DNA of 60,796 bases from Methylophaga thiooxydans DMS010 (GTDB lineage Bacteria > Pseudomonadota > Gammaproteobacteria > Nitrosococcales > Methylophagaceae), in assembly GCF_000156355.1 (NCBI RefSeq), contig NZ_GG657888.1, positions 1 through 60,796 of the forward strand, in the 5' to 3' direction. The translations under genes and the position numbers were made by a program. Position 1 is the stretch's first letter; each line of letters opens with the position of its first letter. Of this stretch, positions 38,493 through 46,215 are shown in pieces. The notes beneath the pieces were generated by a model. That model was not told the DNA's origin, did not search any database, and saw only the letters and a list, made by a program, of their open reading frames with translations.

Positions 38493-40058
38493 ATGGAACA
38501 AGTAAGAACAAGTCAAATCGTAGATGCCGCTGGTAAGCCAGTACAGGTGCGAGAAGCACTGAGTGAAGAGCAAACATCCAAGCTCGGCTTTATCAGTAAA
38601 GAGTTTGAGAACCATCCTTCAGGTGGTTTAACACCACGCAAGTTAGCCAGCATTCTGCAAGCAGCTGAACAAGGCAATCTGGTCGAACAGGCCGACCTGT
38701 TTGAAGATATGGAAGAAAAAGATGCCCATGTCTTTGCGGAAATGAGTAAGCGAAAACGGGCGTTGATGGGTGTCGATTGGGATGTGGTCGCACCGCGTAA
38801 TGCCGATAAAAAAGAAGAAGCGCTTGCCGAAGAGGTCAAAGAGTGGCTGCTTGACATGGAAGACTTCGAAGATCACCTTTTCGATATCGGTGATGCGATT
38901 GGCAAAGGCTATTCGATGCTGGAACTCGGTTGGCATAAGCTGGGTAAAACGCTGTTACCAACGCTAGAGCATCAATCAGCACGCCTATTTACCATCGATG
39001 AAAATGATCGCAAAAAGATTCTGCTGCGTAACAGTGGTGGCAGAGGTGATGAATTGTGGCCGTTTGGCTGGGTAACGCATGTTCATAAAGCCAAGTCTGG
39101 CAGCATTGCCCGTGGCGGTTTGCATCGTATCCTCGCATGGCCATACCTGTTTAAAAACTACAGCATTCGGGATCTGGCCGAGTTTCTGGAAGTCTATGGC
39201 ATACCAATGCGACTCGGCACTTACCCCAGCGGTGCCAGTGATGAAGAAAAAAATACCTTGCTTCGCGCCGTCATTGGTATCGGCCACAGTGCTGCAGGCA
39301 TCATGCCCGATGGTATGGATGTCGATTTTAAAGAGGCCGCCAAGGGAGCCAGCGACCCATACCAGTTTATGATCAACTGGTGCGAGTCGGTTCAGTCTAA
39401 AGCGATTCTCGGTGGCACCTTAACCAGTACGGCACAAAATACCGGTCTGGGTTCTAACCTGGGTGATATCCATAATGAAGTGCGTCATGATCTGCTGGTC
39501 AGTGACGTGCGGCAAATTGCTGGCACCTTAAACCGTGACCTACTTTGGCCAATGGTTGCACTCAATATTCCCGGTGCCGATCCACGCCGTGGCCCACGTA
39601 TCAAGTTCATCTCTGAGGAAGGTGAAGAACTTAACGAACGCGCCGAACGCGATAAGCTTTTGTTCGATATGGGCTACCGGCTTAACCAAGAAAAACTGAC
39701 GGAGATCTATGGTGAAGGCTATGAACCGGTTCCAACTAACACCCCTGAACAAAATGATGCTGCACGCCCGAATGCCGCCGCTACCGCTGCAGCCAAAGCC
39801 GGTGATAATGAAACAGAGTTAGATGGTGTTGTGAATCAACTGGCAACACAAGCACAGTCACCGTTAGACGACCTTTATAACCGTATTAAATCCTTATTAG
39901 AGGAAGTGGATGATAACGGTGGCACGCTAGAAGACTTTCAGGATCGCCTGGTCGAAGCATTCGGTTTTCTTGACCCGGAAGAACTTGCTGACGTGATTCA
40001 AATGGCGCTGGCCACCGCTGAGCTGGCTGGGCGTTATGAGGTGTCTGAAAATGACTGA
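38493..40058 (+). CDS. Portal protein, Mu gp29-like (DUF935)
   Basis: This 521-residue protein forms the DNA-passage ring at one head vertex. Landmarks are the DMEEKDAHVFAEMSKRKRAL start region, FKNYSIRDLAEFLEVYGIPMRLGTY and the LTSTAQNTGLGS segment near the C-terminal half. The ATG at 38493 follows directly after the terminase; an in-frame ATG at 38406 lies inside it. A long acidic C-terminus follows. Confidence 0.93.
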   Translation: MEQVRTSQIVDAAGKPVQVREALSEEQTSKLGFISKEFENHPSGGLTPRKLASILQAAEQGNLVEQADLFEDMEEKDAHVFAEMSKRKRALMGVDWDVVAPRNADKKEEALAEEVKEWLLDMEDFEDHLFDIGDAIGKGYSMLELGWHKLGKTLLPTLEHQSARLFTIDENDRKKILLRNSGGRGDELWPFGWVTHVHKAKSGSIARGGLHRILAWPYLFKNYSIRDLAEFLEVYGIPMRLGTYPSGASDEEKNTLLRAVIGIGHSAAGIMPDGMDVDFKEAAKGASDPYQFMINWCESVQSKAILGGTLTSTAQNTGLGSNLGDIHNEVRHDLLVSDVRQIAGTLNRDLLWPMVALNIPGADPRRGPRIKFISEEGEELNERAERDKLLFDMGYRLNQEKLTEIYGEGYEPVPTNTPEQNDAARPNAAATAAAKAGDNETELDGVVNQLATQAQSPLDDLYNRIKSLLEEVDDNGGTLEDFQDRLVEAFGFLDPEELADVIQMALATAELAGRYEVSEND

Positions 40059-40347
40059 AATAGAAAATGAAATTCAAAAGAAAGAACTTAACGCTCCAAG
40101 GTTAACTCCAGATATGCTTCAGGCTGTAATCAAGTCAGAGCAGTATCACGTATTTGAAGGAAGCCAATTAACTGTCTGCTGCTTAACTTTACAAAATGGC
40201 TTTACTGTAACAGGTGAATCAGCTTGCGCTAGTCCAGAAAACTTCGACGCTGAAATAGGTGAGAAGATAGCCTATGAGAATGCCAAAAATAAAATCTGGC
40301 AACTGGAAGGTTATCTGCTGAAGCAAAAATTGCATGAAGCTGGCTAA
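40051..40347 (+). CDS. N4 gp49 / Sf6 gp66-family protein
   Basis: This is a 98-residue protein with the family pattern LTPDMLQAVIKSEQYHVFEGSQLTVC and GESACASPENFDAEIGEKIAYENAKNKIW. The function is unknown though widely spread in tailed phages. It overlaps the portal end by 8 bases and abuts the Mu-F gene, an unusual place because the family is typically in early or accessory regions. Confidence 0.85.
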   Translation: MTEIENEIQKKELNAPRLTPDMLQAVIKSEQYHVFEGSQLTVCCLTLQNGFTVTGESACASPENFDAEIGEKIAYENAKNKIWQLEGYLLKQKLHEAG

Positions 40348-41565
40348 ATGAACATCAATTACGGCTCCATGCCTTTCAATAAAGCGGTTGATGCGTTTCG
40401 TGACAAGCTGAACCTGCCGACGGCATCCTGGACAGATATCTATGAGGGCCAGCATGCCCGTGCCTTTGTCATTGCCGGGGCGATGAAAGAAGACCTGCTT
40501 AACGATTTTCGTTCATCAATGGACAAAGTGATTACTGAAGGCATGAGCCTGAAGGACTTTCGCAAAGACTTTGATCAGATAGTCAGCAAGCACGGCTGGG
40601 GCTATAACGGTGGTCGCAACTGGCGCAGCCGGGTTATCTACGAGACCAATCTGTATCAAAGCCATAACGCTGGTCGATATGCCCAGATGCAGCAAGTCAA
40701 ACACACTCGACCATTCTGGCAGTACATACACAATGATGCTGTCGAGCATCCACGGCCAGAGCATGTAGCCTGGGACGGATTAATCCTTGATGCCGACGAC
40801 CCATTCTGGCAGACCCATTACCCCCAGAACGGCTGGGGTTGCAAGTGTCGGGTCAGAACACTCAGCAAACGCGATATGGATAAGCTCGGTAAAACTGGCC
40901 CGGATAACGCTCCTGCAGTAGAACTGGAAGATAAAGTGGTCGGTGTCCGAGGCCCGTCGCCTCGTACCGTAAGCGTACCCAAAGGTGTTGATCCGGGCTT
41001 CGCCTATAATCCAGGCAGAGCCGCTTTTGGTGAGCAGCTGGCTGATGATGTGATGGCGCAATACACAAAAACACGCACTCAGTGGACAACGCTCACACCA
41101 CAAGGCTGGGCTGAAGCTGGCAGAGAACAACAGATACCTTTCACCAAGTCGCCGGTGAAGTTGGGATCACGCTTAAATAAAAAAGCAGAAGTATATGAGC
41201 AGCTGCAAAAACAAGTGGGTGAAGAGAAACTCTACACCCCCGGAGGCTTACCGTTTCTGCTCAACAGCAAGGCATTATCAGAACATATTGATCCCGCCCG
41301 TGCTGAGTTCCTGCCGTTACTGGACGACTTGCTGACCAATCCTTATGAAGTCTGGTTATCGTTCCAGCAACACAACGGCACTGGCAAAGTGGTGCTGCGC
41401 TCTCGCATTGTCAAAGCCTACGATATCGGTAAAGGCCGGTACCTGGTCGCGGTGGCCAATGTGAGAAAGGGGTTACTGGAAAGCTGGACGTTTATCCCGA
41501 CATCACGCCGTAATTACCTGAACAGTCAGCGTAAGGGGTATCTGGTGTATGGGGATGAAGAATGA
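40348..41565 (+). CDS. F: Mu-F head-morphogenesis protein with C-terminal nuclease-like domain
   Basis: Residues about 1-180 are the phage Mu F minor head domain (VIYETNLYQSHNAGRYAQM, HPRPEHVAWDG, NGWGCKCRVR). The C-terminal 110 residues (about 290-405: LLNSKALSEHIDPARAEFLPLLDDLL...VWLSFQQHNG...LVAVANVRKGLLESWTFIPTSRRNYLN) match the barnase/EndoU/colicin/RelE-like phage nuclease class (PBECR2 type) as I know it. Such domains are thought to be injected or to act as toxins. Mu gp30 itself has a C-terminal part of unclear role. Confidence 0.85.
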   Translation: MNINYGSMPFNKAVDAFRDKLNLPTASWTDIYEGQHARAFVIAGAMKEDLLNDFRSSMDKVITEGMSLKDFRKDFDQIVSKHGWGYNGGRNWRSRVIYETNLYQSHNAGRYAQMQQVKHTRPFWQYIHNDAVEHPRPEHVAWDGLILDADDPFWQTHYPQNGWGCKCRVRTLSKRDMDKLGKTGPDNAPAVELEDKVVGVRGPSPRTVSVPKGVDPGFAYNPGRAAFGEQLADDVMAQYTKTRTQWTTLTPQGWAEAGREQQIPFTKSPVKLGSRLNKKAEVYEQLQKQVGEEKLYTPGGLPFLLNSKALSEHIDPARAEFLPLLDDLLTNPYEVWLSFQQHNGTGKVVLRSRIVKAYDIGKGRYLVAVANVRKGLLESWTFIPTSRRNYLNSQRKGYLVYGDEE

Positions 41566-41662
41566 TGGGGCCACTTTTCCTGACGCACCAGGTTGGCGGG
41601 TTTTTGATGCTATGGGCGTACGCGCCAGCATCGCAACCGATAAACATAGTATAGGTGAATAA
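41555..41662 (+). CDS. 35-residue small protein between F and G
   Basis: ATG at 41555 (or 41549) opens a frame that ends in TAATG overlapping the gpG start. The product contains PDAPGWRVFDAMGVRASIATDKH. It overlaps the F gene by 11 bases and is too short for standard gene finders. The tight coupling on both sides is the main evidence. Confidence 0.5.
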   Translation: MKNDGATFPDAPGWRVFDAMGVRASIATDKHSIGE

Positions 41663-42111
41663 TGGCAGGCGCATCAATCAGTATCGACTATAGCTTCCCG
41701 GATAAAGCCATCGCCGCCCGGCTACGCGCCCTGGTCGATGCCGGTGAAGACTTGGAACCCGCCTTTATCGATATCGGTGAAGGTTTACTTAACAGCACCC
41801 ATGATCGATGGGATCAGCAAGTCGATCCTGAAAGTAACCCATGGGAGCCACTCGATCCGAAATATCAGGCACGTAAAAAGAAAAACGCCGACAAGGTGCT
41901 GGTGCTAGAAGGATTCATGCGTGACACGCTAGCCTATAACACCAGCAGCCAGAGTATGGAAATGGGTACCAACCTTATCCAGGGCGCGACCCATCAGTTC
42001 GGTGATGAAGACCGAGGTATTCCCGCCAGGCCCTACTTGGGTGTGTCAGAAGACGATGAACAAATGATAATTGATACCCTTTACGAACACTTTCAAGATG
42101 CACTACGTTGA
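41662..42111 (+). CDS. G: Virion morphogenesis protein gpG
   Basis: This 149-residue protein fits the phage virion-morphogenesis family (Mu gpG / P2 gpS type), with WDQQVDPESNPWEPLDPKYQ and the C-terminal IPARPYLGVSEDD. It is involved in tail-head completion. It is followed by a low-GC intergenic stretch and an inserted two-gene cassette. Confidence 0.88.
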   Translation: MAGASISIDYSFPDKAIAARLRALVDAGEDLEPAFIDIGEGLLNSTHDRWDQQVDPESNPWEPLDPKYQARKKKNADKVLVLEGFMRDTLAYNTSSQSMEMGTNLIQGATHQFGDEDRGIPARPYLGVSEDDEQMIIDTLYEHFQDALR

Positions 42112-42341
42112 ATCTCTGTGTGCCGTTCTAAGCTGTTTTAACTGTTGATGTGCGGTCAGTATTGGAATATAAAAGTATTAAACGATTGTGCGGGAATTTA
42201 AACGGGGTTAAGCGGTCTTTAATAGTGTTGCTATTGCTTGGATATGTAAAACTGTGACAATATGCCTTATTATGGATAACTACTAATAGGGAGTAACCCT
42301 GATGCTGATGGTTTGATTGGTGTCGGGTTTTTTTGTGCCTG
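42112..42341. promoter_or_regulatory. A/T-rich leader of the inserted membrane cassette
   Basis: These 230 bases separate gpG from the membrane cassette and are A/T-rich unlike the packed late genes. Loose promoter-like elements occur near 42230-42280 (TTGCTT...CAATAT, TTATTATGG), but none is close to consensus. A small run GGGAGTAACCC lies near 42290. An own promoter is likely but not pinned down. Confidence 0.35.
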
Positions 42342-42794
42342 ATGGCAGACAAATATCAATCAAGAACAGACTTACTCGTTGAAAATGCATCGCTTCGGGG
42401 AAGTATCGCAACAATGCGAGCTGCTGAGTGGTCAAAAACTATAAGGTGGTTTATTGCTGGGTCAGCATTGGTTTTAGGGCTATATCTTTTATCGCCAGTT
42501 GCAATTTCATGGGCTGGTAAAACAACAAAAGCTGATATTGGCATTAACGCGAAAATCCACGCTGAAATTAACAAGGATGAAAAGTCAGCTGAAGAGAGTA
42601 GTTATCTAGTTGGCTTGCTCGGTGGTCTCTTTGGTGTGTTCGGGATTTTATATGGTAGAGGTCAGTCAAGACATAGAAAAAATGTGGTTGAACGCTATCA
42701 ACCATATAAAGAGATGTATGAAAAAGAAGTGGACAGTAAGAGAACATCTAGTGACTTAACGCCAAGAGGCGAAACAAGACCGGAGGATGTGTGA
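42342..42794 (+). CDS. Two-helix membrane protein of the inserted cassette
   Basis: This is a 150-residue protein with an N-terminal polar segment, a first membrane helix (IRWFIAGSALVLGLYLLSPVAIS), a charged loop, a second helix (YLVGLLGGLFGVFGILYG) and a basic tail. It is not recognised. It overlaps the following gene by one base (TGATG) and shares a terminator with it. A role in superinfection exclusion is possible, but speculative. Confidence 0.65.
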   Translation: MADKYQSRTDLLVENASLRGSIATMRAAEWSKTIRWFIAGSALVLGLYLLSPVAISWAGKTTKADIGINAKIHAEINKDEKSAEESSYLVGLLGGLFGVFGILYGRGQSRHRKNVVERYQPYKEMYEKEVDSKRTSSDLTPRGETRPEDV

Positions 42795-43372
42795 TGGATT
42801 CACAATTGAATGATTCAATATTACTGATCGCGTTATTTATTGGGATTTGGTACGCCTGGTTTGTTGAGTATAGAAGCTATTTGAACGACTCTACTCGTCA
42901 GCGCCTTTTTGATATACGTGATCAATTATTCAATGCCGCTGAAGCGGGAGAAATTGATTTTGATAATGAATTGTATTGCATTACACGCACGACTTTGAAT
43001 GGGGTGATTAGATACACCCATCAGTTAAGTGCGATGCATTTTATCCTGACGTTATTTTTGGGCCGGAATGATATTAAAAATAGTCCTCAGTTAAAACGTT
43101 ATCAAGAGCGTTGGGAGGATGCTTTCTTAAAAACAGAGTCAGAGCATCAAAAGAAACTGATATTAAAAGCCCAAAAAGAAATGCACCTTACTGTCTTTTA
43201 TCACATTGTCAGAGGTTCACTCTTTTTAAGGGCGGTACTATATATGACGGCATTGCTCCTAATTCTAAAAAATCGCAAGATTGATAATGCTGTCACGTCA
43301 AAAAGTGTACGTAGTAAATGGACAATGCTGGATGCTGAAGCTAATTGCATAGGTCAAGCGGTTGCATCTTAA
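42794..43372 (+). CDS. Membrane-associated protein of the inserted cassette
   Basis: This is a 192-residue protein. It has an N-terminal membrane helix (ILLIALFIGIWYAWFV), then a conserved-looking block LFDIRDQLFNAAEAGEIDFDNE...TTLNGVIRYTHQLS, then another hydrophobic segment (about 140-160). Similar proteins occur scattered in proteobacteria without known function. GGAGG lies 7 bases before the ATG. Confidence 0.65.
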   Translation: MDSQLNDSILLIALFIGIWYAWFVEYRSYLNDSTRQRLFDIRDQLFNAAEAGEIDFDNELYCITRTTLNGVIRYTHQLSAMHFILTLFLGRNDIKNSPQLKRYQERWEDAFLKTESEHQKKLILKAQKEMHLTVFYHIVRGSLFLRAVLYMTALLLILKNRKIDNAVTSKSVRSKWTMLDAEANCIGQAVAS

Positions 43373-43430
43373 CTTCTGATTGTTGCCGTTTTTATGCGTA
43401 GACGGTATCTTCAATAACAACAAATATTTA

Positions 43431-43462
43431 ATGCCCTGAACTGTTTCAGGGCATTTTTTTTG
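43431..43462 (+). terminator. Rho-independent terminator after the membrane cassette
   Basis: ATGCCCTGAA (43431-43440) and TTCAGGGCAT (43445-43454) form a perfect 10-bp stem with loop CTGT, followed by a T8 tract. It is nearly the same hairpin as at 34223-34252. A strong terminator in the middle of the late region means the following head genes need readthrough, antitermination or their own promoter. Confidence 0.95.
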
Positions 43463-43520
43463 CCCCGCATTCGTAGAGTGGCACCTGTTCTTGAAATAAA
43501 CGACGAACAGGAGACTCGCC

Positions 43521-43553
43521 ATGACATCATTCCCTCAAGGTCGCTATGCATAA
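43521..43553 (+). CDS. 10-residue leader peptide before the protease gene
   Basis: ATG at 43521 with AGGAG 7 bases upstream encodes MTSFPQGRYA and stops in a TAA that overlaps the protease ATG (43546). The best SD of the region therefore belongs to this mini-frame, which may serve translational coupling. It could alternatively mark an old frameshift at the protease N-terminus. Confidence 0.4.
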   Translation: MTSFPQGRYA

Positions 43554-44640
43554 CGTAGCGCTTGCAATCTGCTCACTACTGGTCGGCACTGATGGTGCCG
43601 TCCAGTTATTTCCTGCTGGCAAGTTCGATGCCCCTCGCGGTGCGATGGCAGGGAGTGGCCCTTGGTATCTTGATGATGTTTCTGCAGCTGCACTTATTAA
43701 TCGCGTTCAATCACGCAAGAACGACATCGTTTTCGATTACGAACACCAAACTTTGTTGGCTGCTAAAAATGGTCAGCCTGCACCCGCTGCCGGTTGGGGT
43801 AAGCCTGCCGCGTTGAGTTGGGTGCCTGATAAAGGTCTCATGTTGTCTAGTCCTGAATGGACACCAAAAGCCAACGGCTTCATCACCAACAAAGAATATA
43901 AATATATTTCACCCGTTTTCACCTATGACCCCAAAACAGGTCATGTCTTGGATTTACTTCATGTCGCGTTAACCAATAACCCAGCCATTGATGGAATGGA
44001 TGATGTATTGGCAGCGGCTTCCCTTCTCCCGCAACCAAAACAAGAGGACGCTTCTATGAACGAGGAGACTTTAAAGCTGTTACGCCAATTATTTGGCCTT
44101 GCAGCTGATGCCGATGAATCAGCGGTGACTGCAGCTCTGACTGCTATGAATAAGCAGGTTACCAACATGGCAACCACATTGGAGCTGAAAGACACTTCAG
44201 GGCTTGCTGCGCTGACAGCGGTTAGCAATGCTCTCGGTGAGCTAAAGAAAAAAGCCGATAGCGCTGATGAAGCTGTTGCTGCTGCCACTGCGGCTACCCC
44301 CGACACCGCTATGGCTGTTATTAAAGAGCAAGGCGAAGAAATTGCTGCTCTGACAGCGCGCCTGGATGGCAATGACAAGGACGCCATGATTGCCGCAGCC
44401 AAAGCAGATGGCAAGCTCACTCCCGCCATGGAGCTGTGGGCTAAAGACCAGCCGGTTGATGTGCTGAAGTCCTACCTTAAATCAGCCGCCCCCATTGCCG
44501 CCCTGACAGGTAAACAAACCACCACACAGCAAGTCGATGACGACGGCAACCCCGTTCTGTCTGATGCGCAGTTGGCGGTTTGTACGCAATTGGGTGTCGA
44601 GCCAGCCGAATACGCCAAATCACTCAAAGGAGATAAGTAA
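43546..44640 (+). CDS. I: Mu gpI-type head maturation protease / scaffold
   Basis: This is a 364-residue protein. Residues 1-165 are the prohead protease (VQLFPAGKFDAPRG, DIVFDYEHQTLLAAKNG with Asp/His, and YISPVFTYDPKTGHV). The C-terminal half is an Ala/Lys/Asp-rich helical scaffold. As in Mu, an internal start probably makes the scaffold separately. Confidence 0.92.
   Translation: MHNVALAICSLLVGTDGAVQLFPAGKFDAPRGAMAGSGPWYLDDVSAAALINRVQSRKNDIVFDYEHQTLLAAKNGQPAPAAGWGKPAALSWVPDKGLMLSSPEWTPKANGFITNKEYKYISPVFTYDPKTGHVLDLLHVALTNNPAIDGMDDVLAAASLLPQPKQEDASMNEETLKLLRQLFGLAADADESAVTAALTAMNKQVTNMATTLELKDTSGLAALTAVSNALGELKKKADSADEAVAAATAATPDTAMAVIKEQGEEIAALTARLDGNDKDAMIAAAKADGKLTPAMELWAKDQPVDVLKSYLKSAAPIAALTGKQTTTQQVDDDGNPVLSDAQLAVCTQLGVEPAEYAKSLKGDK
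44056..44640 (+). CDS. Z: Internal-start scaffold protein (Mu gpZ-like)
   Basis: An in-frame ATG at 44056 has GAGGA at 44044-44048, a good 7-base spacing. Starting here gives 194 residues covering just the helical scaffold part (NEETLKLLRQLFGLAAD onward). In Mu, the scaffold gpZ is made in the same way from within gene I. Confidence 0.65.
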   Translation: MNEETLKLLRQLFGLAADADESAVTAALTAMNKQVTNMATTLELKDTSGLAALTAVSNALGELKKKADSADEAVAAATAATPDTAMAVIKEQGEEIAALTARLDGNDKDAMIAAAKADGKLTPAMELWAKDQPVDVLKSYLKSAAPIAALTGKQTTTQQVDDDGNPVLSDAQLAVCTQLGVEPAEYAKSLKGDK

Positions 44641-45041
44641 TGGCCGCATTAACCAAAGACCGTAATACCCCGCAACGGTTAGGTGAAGTTCACAACCATC
44701 CAGTGGCGGCATCAAGTGTCATCTTTGCTGGCTCTATTGTTGTGCTTGATTCATCTGGCAATGCTGAGGCTGGTTCAACGGCAACCGGTTTGAAAGCCGT
44801 AGGCCGTGCAGACCAGCACGTTGATAACGGTGCTGGCTCTGCCGGTGATAAAGCCATTGATGTACGCAAAGGCACGTTCTTGTTTGCAAACGATGGCTCG
44901 ATTGACCGCACCGATATCGAAGCCACCGCTTACATCGTCGATGACCAGACAGTGGCTAACACTGACGACACCGGCTCCCGTAGTGCTGCAGGCAAGATTG
45001 TCGACGTTGATGTTGACGGCGTCTGGGTCAAATTCGACTAA
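44640..45041 (+). CDS. Capsid decoration (cement) protein, DUF2190-like
   Basis: This 133-residue Gly/Ala/Asp-rich beta protein resembles DUF2190-type capsid cement proteins: an N-terminal PQRLGEVHNHPVAASSVIFAG and a C-terminal GKIVDVDVDGVWVKFD. It overlaps the scaffold stop (TAATG) and precedes the major capsid gene, the expected place. Confidence 0.8.
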   Translation: MAALTKDRNTPQRLGEVHNHPVAASSVIFAGSIVVLDSSGNAEAGSTATGLKAVGRADQHVDNGAGSAGDKAIDVRKGTFLFANDGSIDRTDIEATAYIVDDQTVANTDDTGSRSAAGKIVDVDVDGVWVKFD

Positions 45042-45078
45042 GACTTCACTGGTTTAGCTAATTAATAAGGATGACACC

Positions 45079-46149
45079 ATGAAAAAACTGATTCTCTTGC
45101 CGATGGCCATCGTCGGCGCTCTCGTAATGATGACCTCCGCGATGGCGGCTGACTGGTCATTGCCAGCCAGCCTAATGACCGGCCCTGCCTCATTGAATAC
45201 GGCCATGATGGGTGATGCAATGCCAATGCTGGCGTTTGGCGGCATCATCATTAACAAACAGGCTATTCAAGATATTTTTATTGGCCTGAAAACCGTCTTC
45301 CATAACGCACTCAAAGCCCGAACCAGTAACTGGCAACTGACTGCGATGGAGGTCATGTCTAGCACCAAGACCGAAGACTACGCCTGGTTAGAACGTTTCC
45401 CGAAAATGCGTAAATGGGTGGGTGAAAAGCATGTCAAAGCCTTGAAAGCCGGTAAATACACTGCCACCAATGAAGATTGGGAAACGACCATCGCGGTTGA
45501 TCGTAACGATATCGAAGATGACACCTTGGGTATCTACAACACCCAAGCCAATATGGCGGGTGACTCAGCGGGTGAACTGCACGACATCATCTTGGACGAT
45601 CTGAAAAACAACGCCTTTATTAATGAAGGTCTTGATGGTCAGTACTTCTATGACACCGATCATGAAGTGAATGAAGATTCGGTATCGAACAAACTGACAG
45701 TGGCATTGAGCGCGGCAACATCAGCGGCTGCAGCGGCGTCTTACGGTGCGGCACGTACTGCAATGATGAAGTTCACCGATGACGAAGGCATGCCATTGCG
45801 TCTGGTACCCGACTTGCTCGAAGTGCCACCGGCTTTGGAAGCTGTCGCACGTAAATTGGTCGAAGCCGACAAGCTCGACGATGACAGCCCGAACCCCTAC
45901 AAAGGCACAGCCAAAATTGAAGTCAATCCGGGGTTAACGTCTGATACTGTCTGGTTCCTCCACCACACCCGCAACGCTGTGAAGCCTTTCATTATCCAGA
46001 TGCGTAAGAAGCCTGTCTTCGTCAGCCAGACGGATATGGAAAACGATGATGTATTCAATAAGCGTGAATACAAGTTTGGTGCCGAAGCGCGAGCGACTGG
46101 CGTGTATGGCTTCTGGCAACTGTCTGTCGGTTCCACCGGCGGCGCGTAG
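45079..46149 (+). CDS. T: Major capsid protein gpT with signal-peptide-like N-terminus
   Basis: Residues from about 56 (IIINKQAIQDIFIGLKTVF) to the end (KFGAEARATGVYGFWQL) are a standard Mu gpT-type HK97-fold capsid protein, including the TEDYAWLERFPKMRKWVGEKHV and IAVDRNDIEDD blocks. The first 55 residues are extra: a Lys-Lys start, a hydrophobic helix and an AMA-A junction exactly like a Sec signal peptide, then a Met/Ala-rich linker. AAGGA precedes the first ATG at proper spacing. Internal Met codons at 42-50 lack a good SD. It may be a cleaved assembly (delta-like) region or a real membrane-targeting sequence. Confidence 0.93.
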   Translation: MKKLILLPMAIVGALVMMTSAMAADWSLPASLMTGPASLNTAMMGDAMPMLAFGGIIINKQAIQDIFIGLKTVFHNALKARTSNWQLTAMEVMSSTKTEDYAWLERFPKMRKWVGEKHVKALKAGKYTATNEDWETTIAVDRNDIEDDTLGIYNTQANMAGDSAGELHDIILDDLKNNAFINEGLDGQYFYDTDHEVNEDSVSNKLTVALSAATSAAAAASYGAARTAMMKFTDDEGMPLRLVPDLLEVPPALEAVARKLVEADKLDDDSPNPYKGTAKIEVNPGLTSDTVWFLHHTRNAVKPFIIQMRKKPVFVSQTDMENDDVFNKREYKFGAEARATGVYGFWQLSVGSTGGA

Positions 46150-46171
46150 TTAATCAGCCTTTAAGACAACT

Positions 46172-46199
46172 TTATCAGGGCGGTTTTCCGCCCTGATAA
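46172..46199 (+). ncRNA. Strong hairpin directly downstream of gpT
   Basis: TTATCAGGGCGG (46172-46183) and CCGCCCTGATAA (46188-46199) form a perfect 12-bp stem with loop TTTT. It is not followed by a T-run and lies between gpT and gp35, whose SD follows 8 bases later. It may stabilise the gpT mRNA or lower expression of the genes downstream. A conserved RNA element downstream of gpT has been described from comparative genomics in Mu-like phages; whether this is one is unproven. Confidence 0.65.
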
Positions 46200-46215
46200 C
46201 CAAGATAAGGAACGC

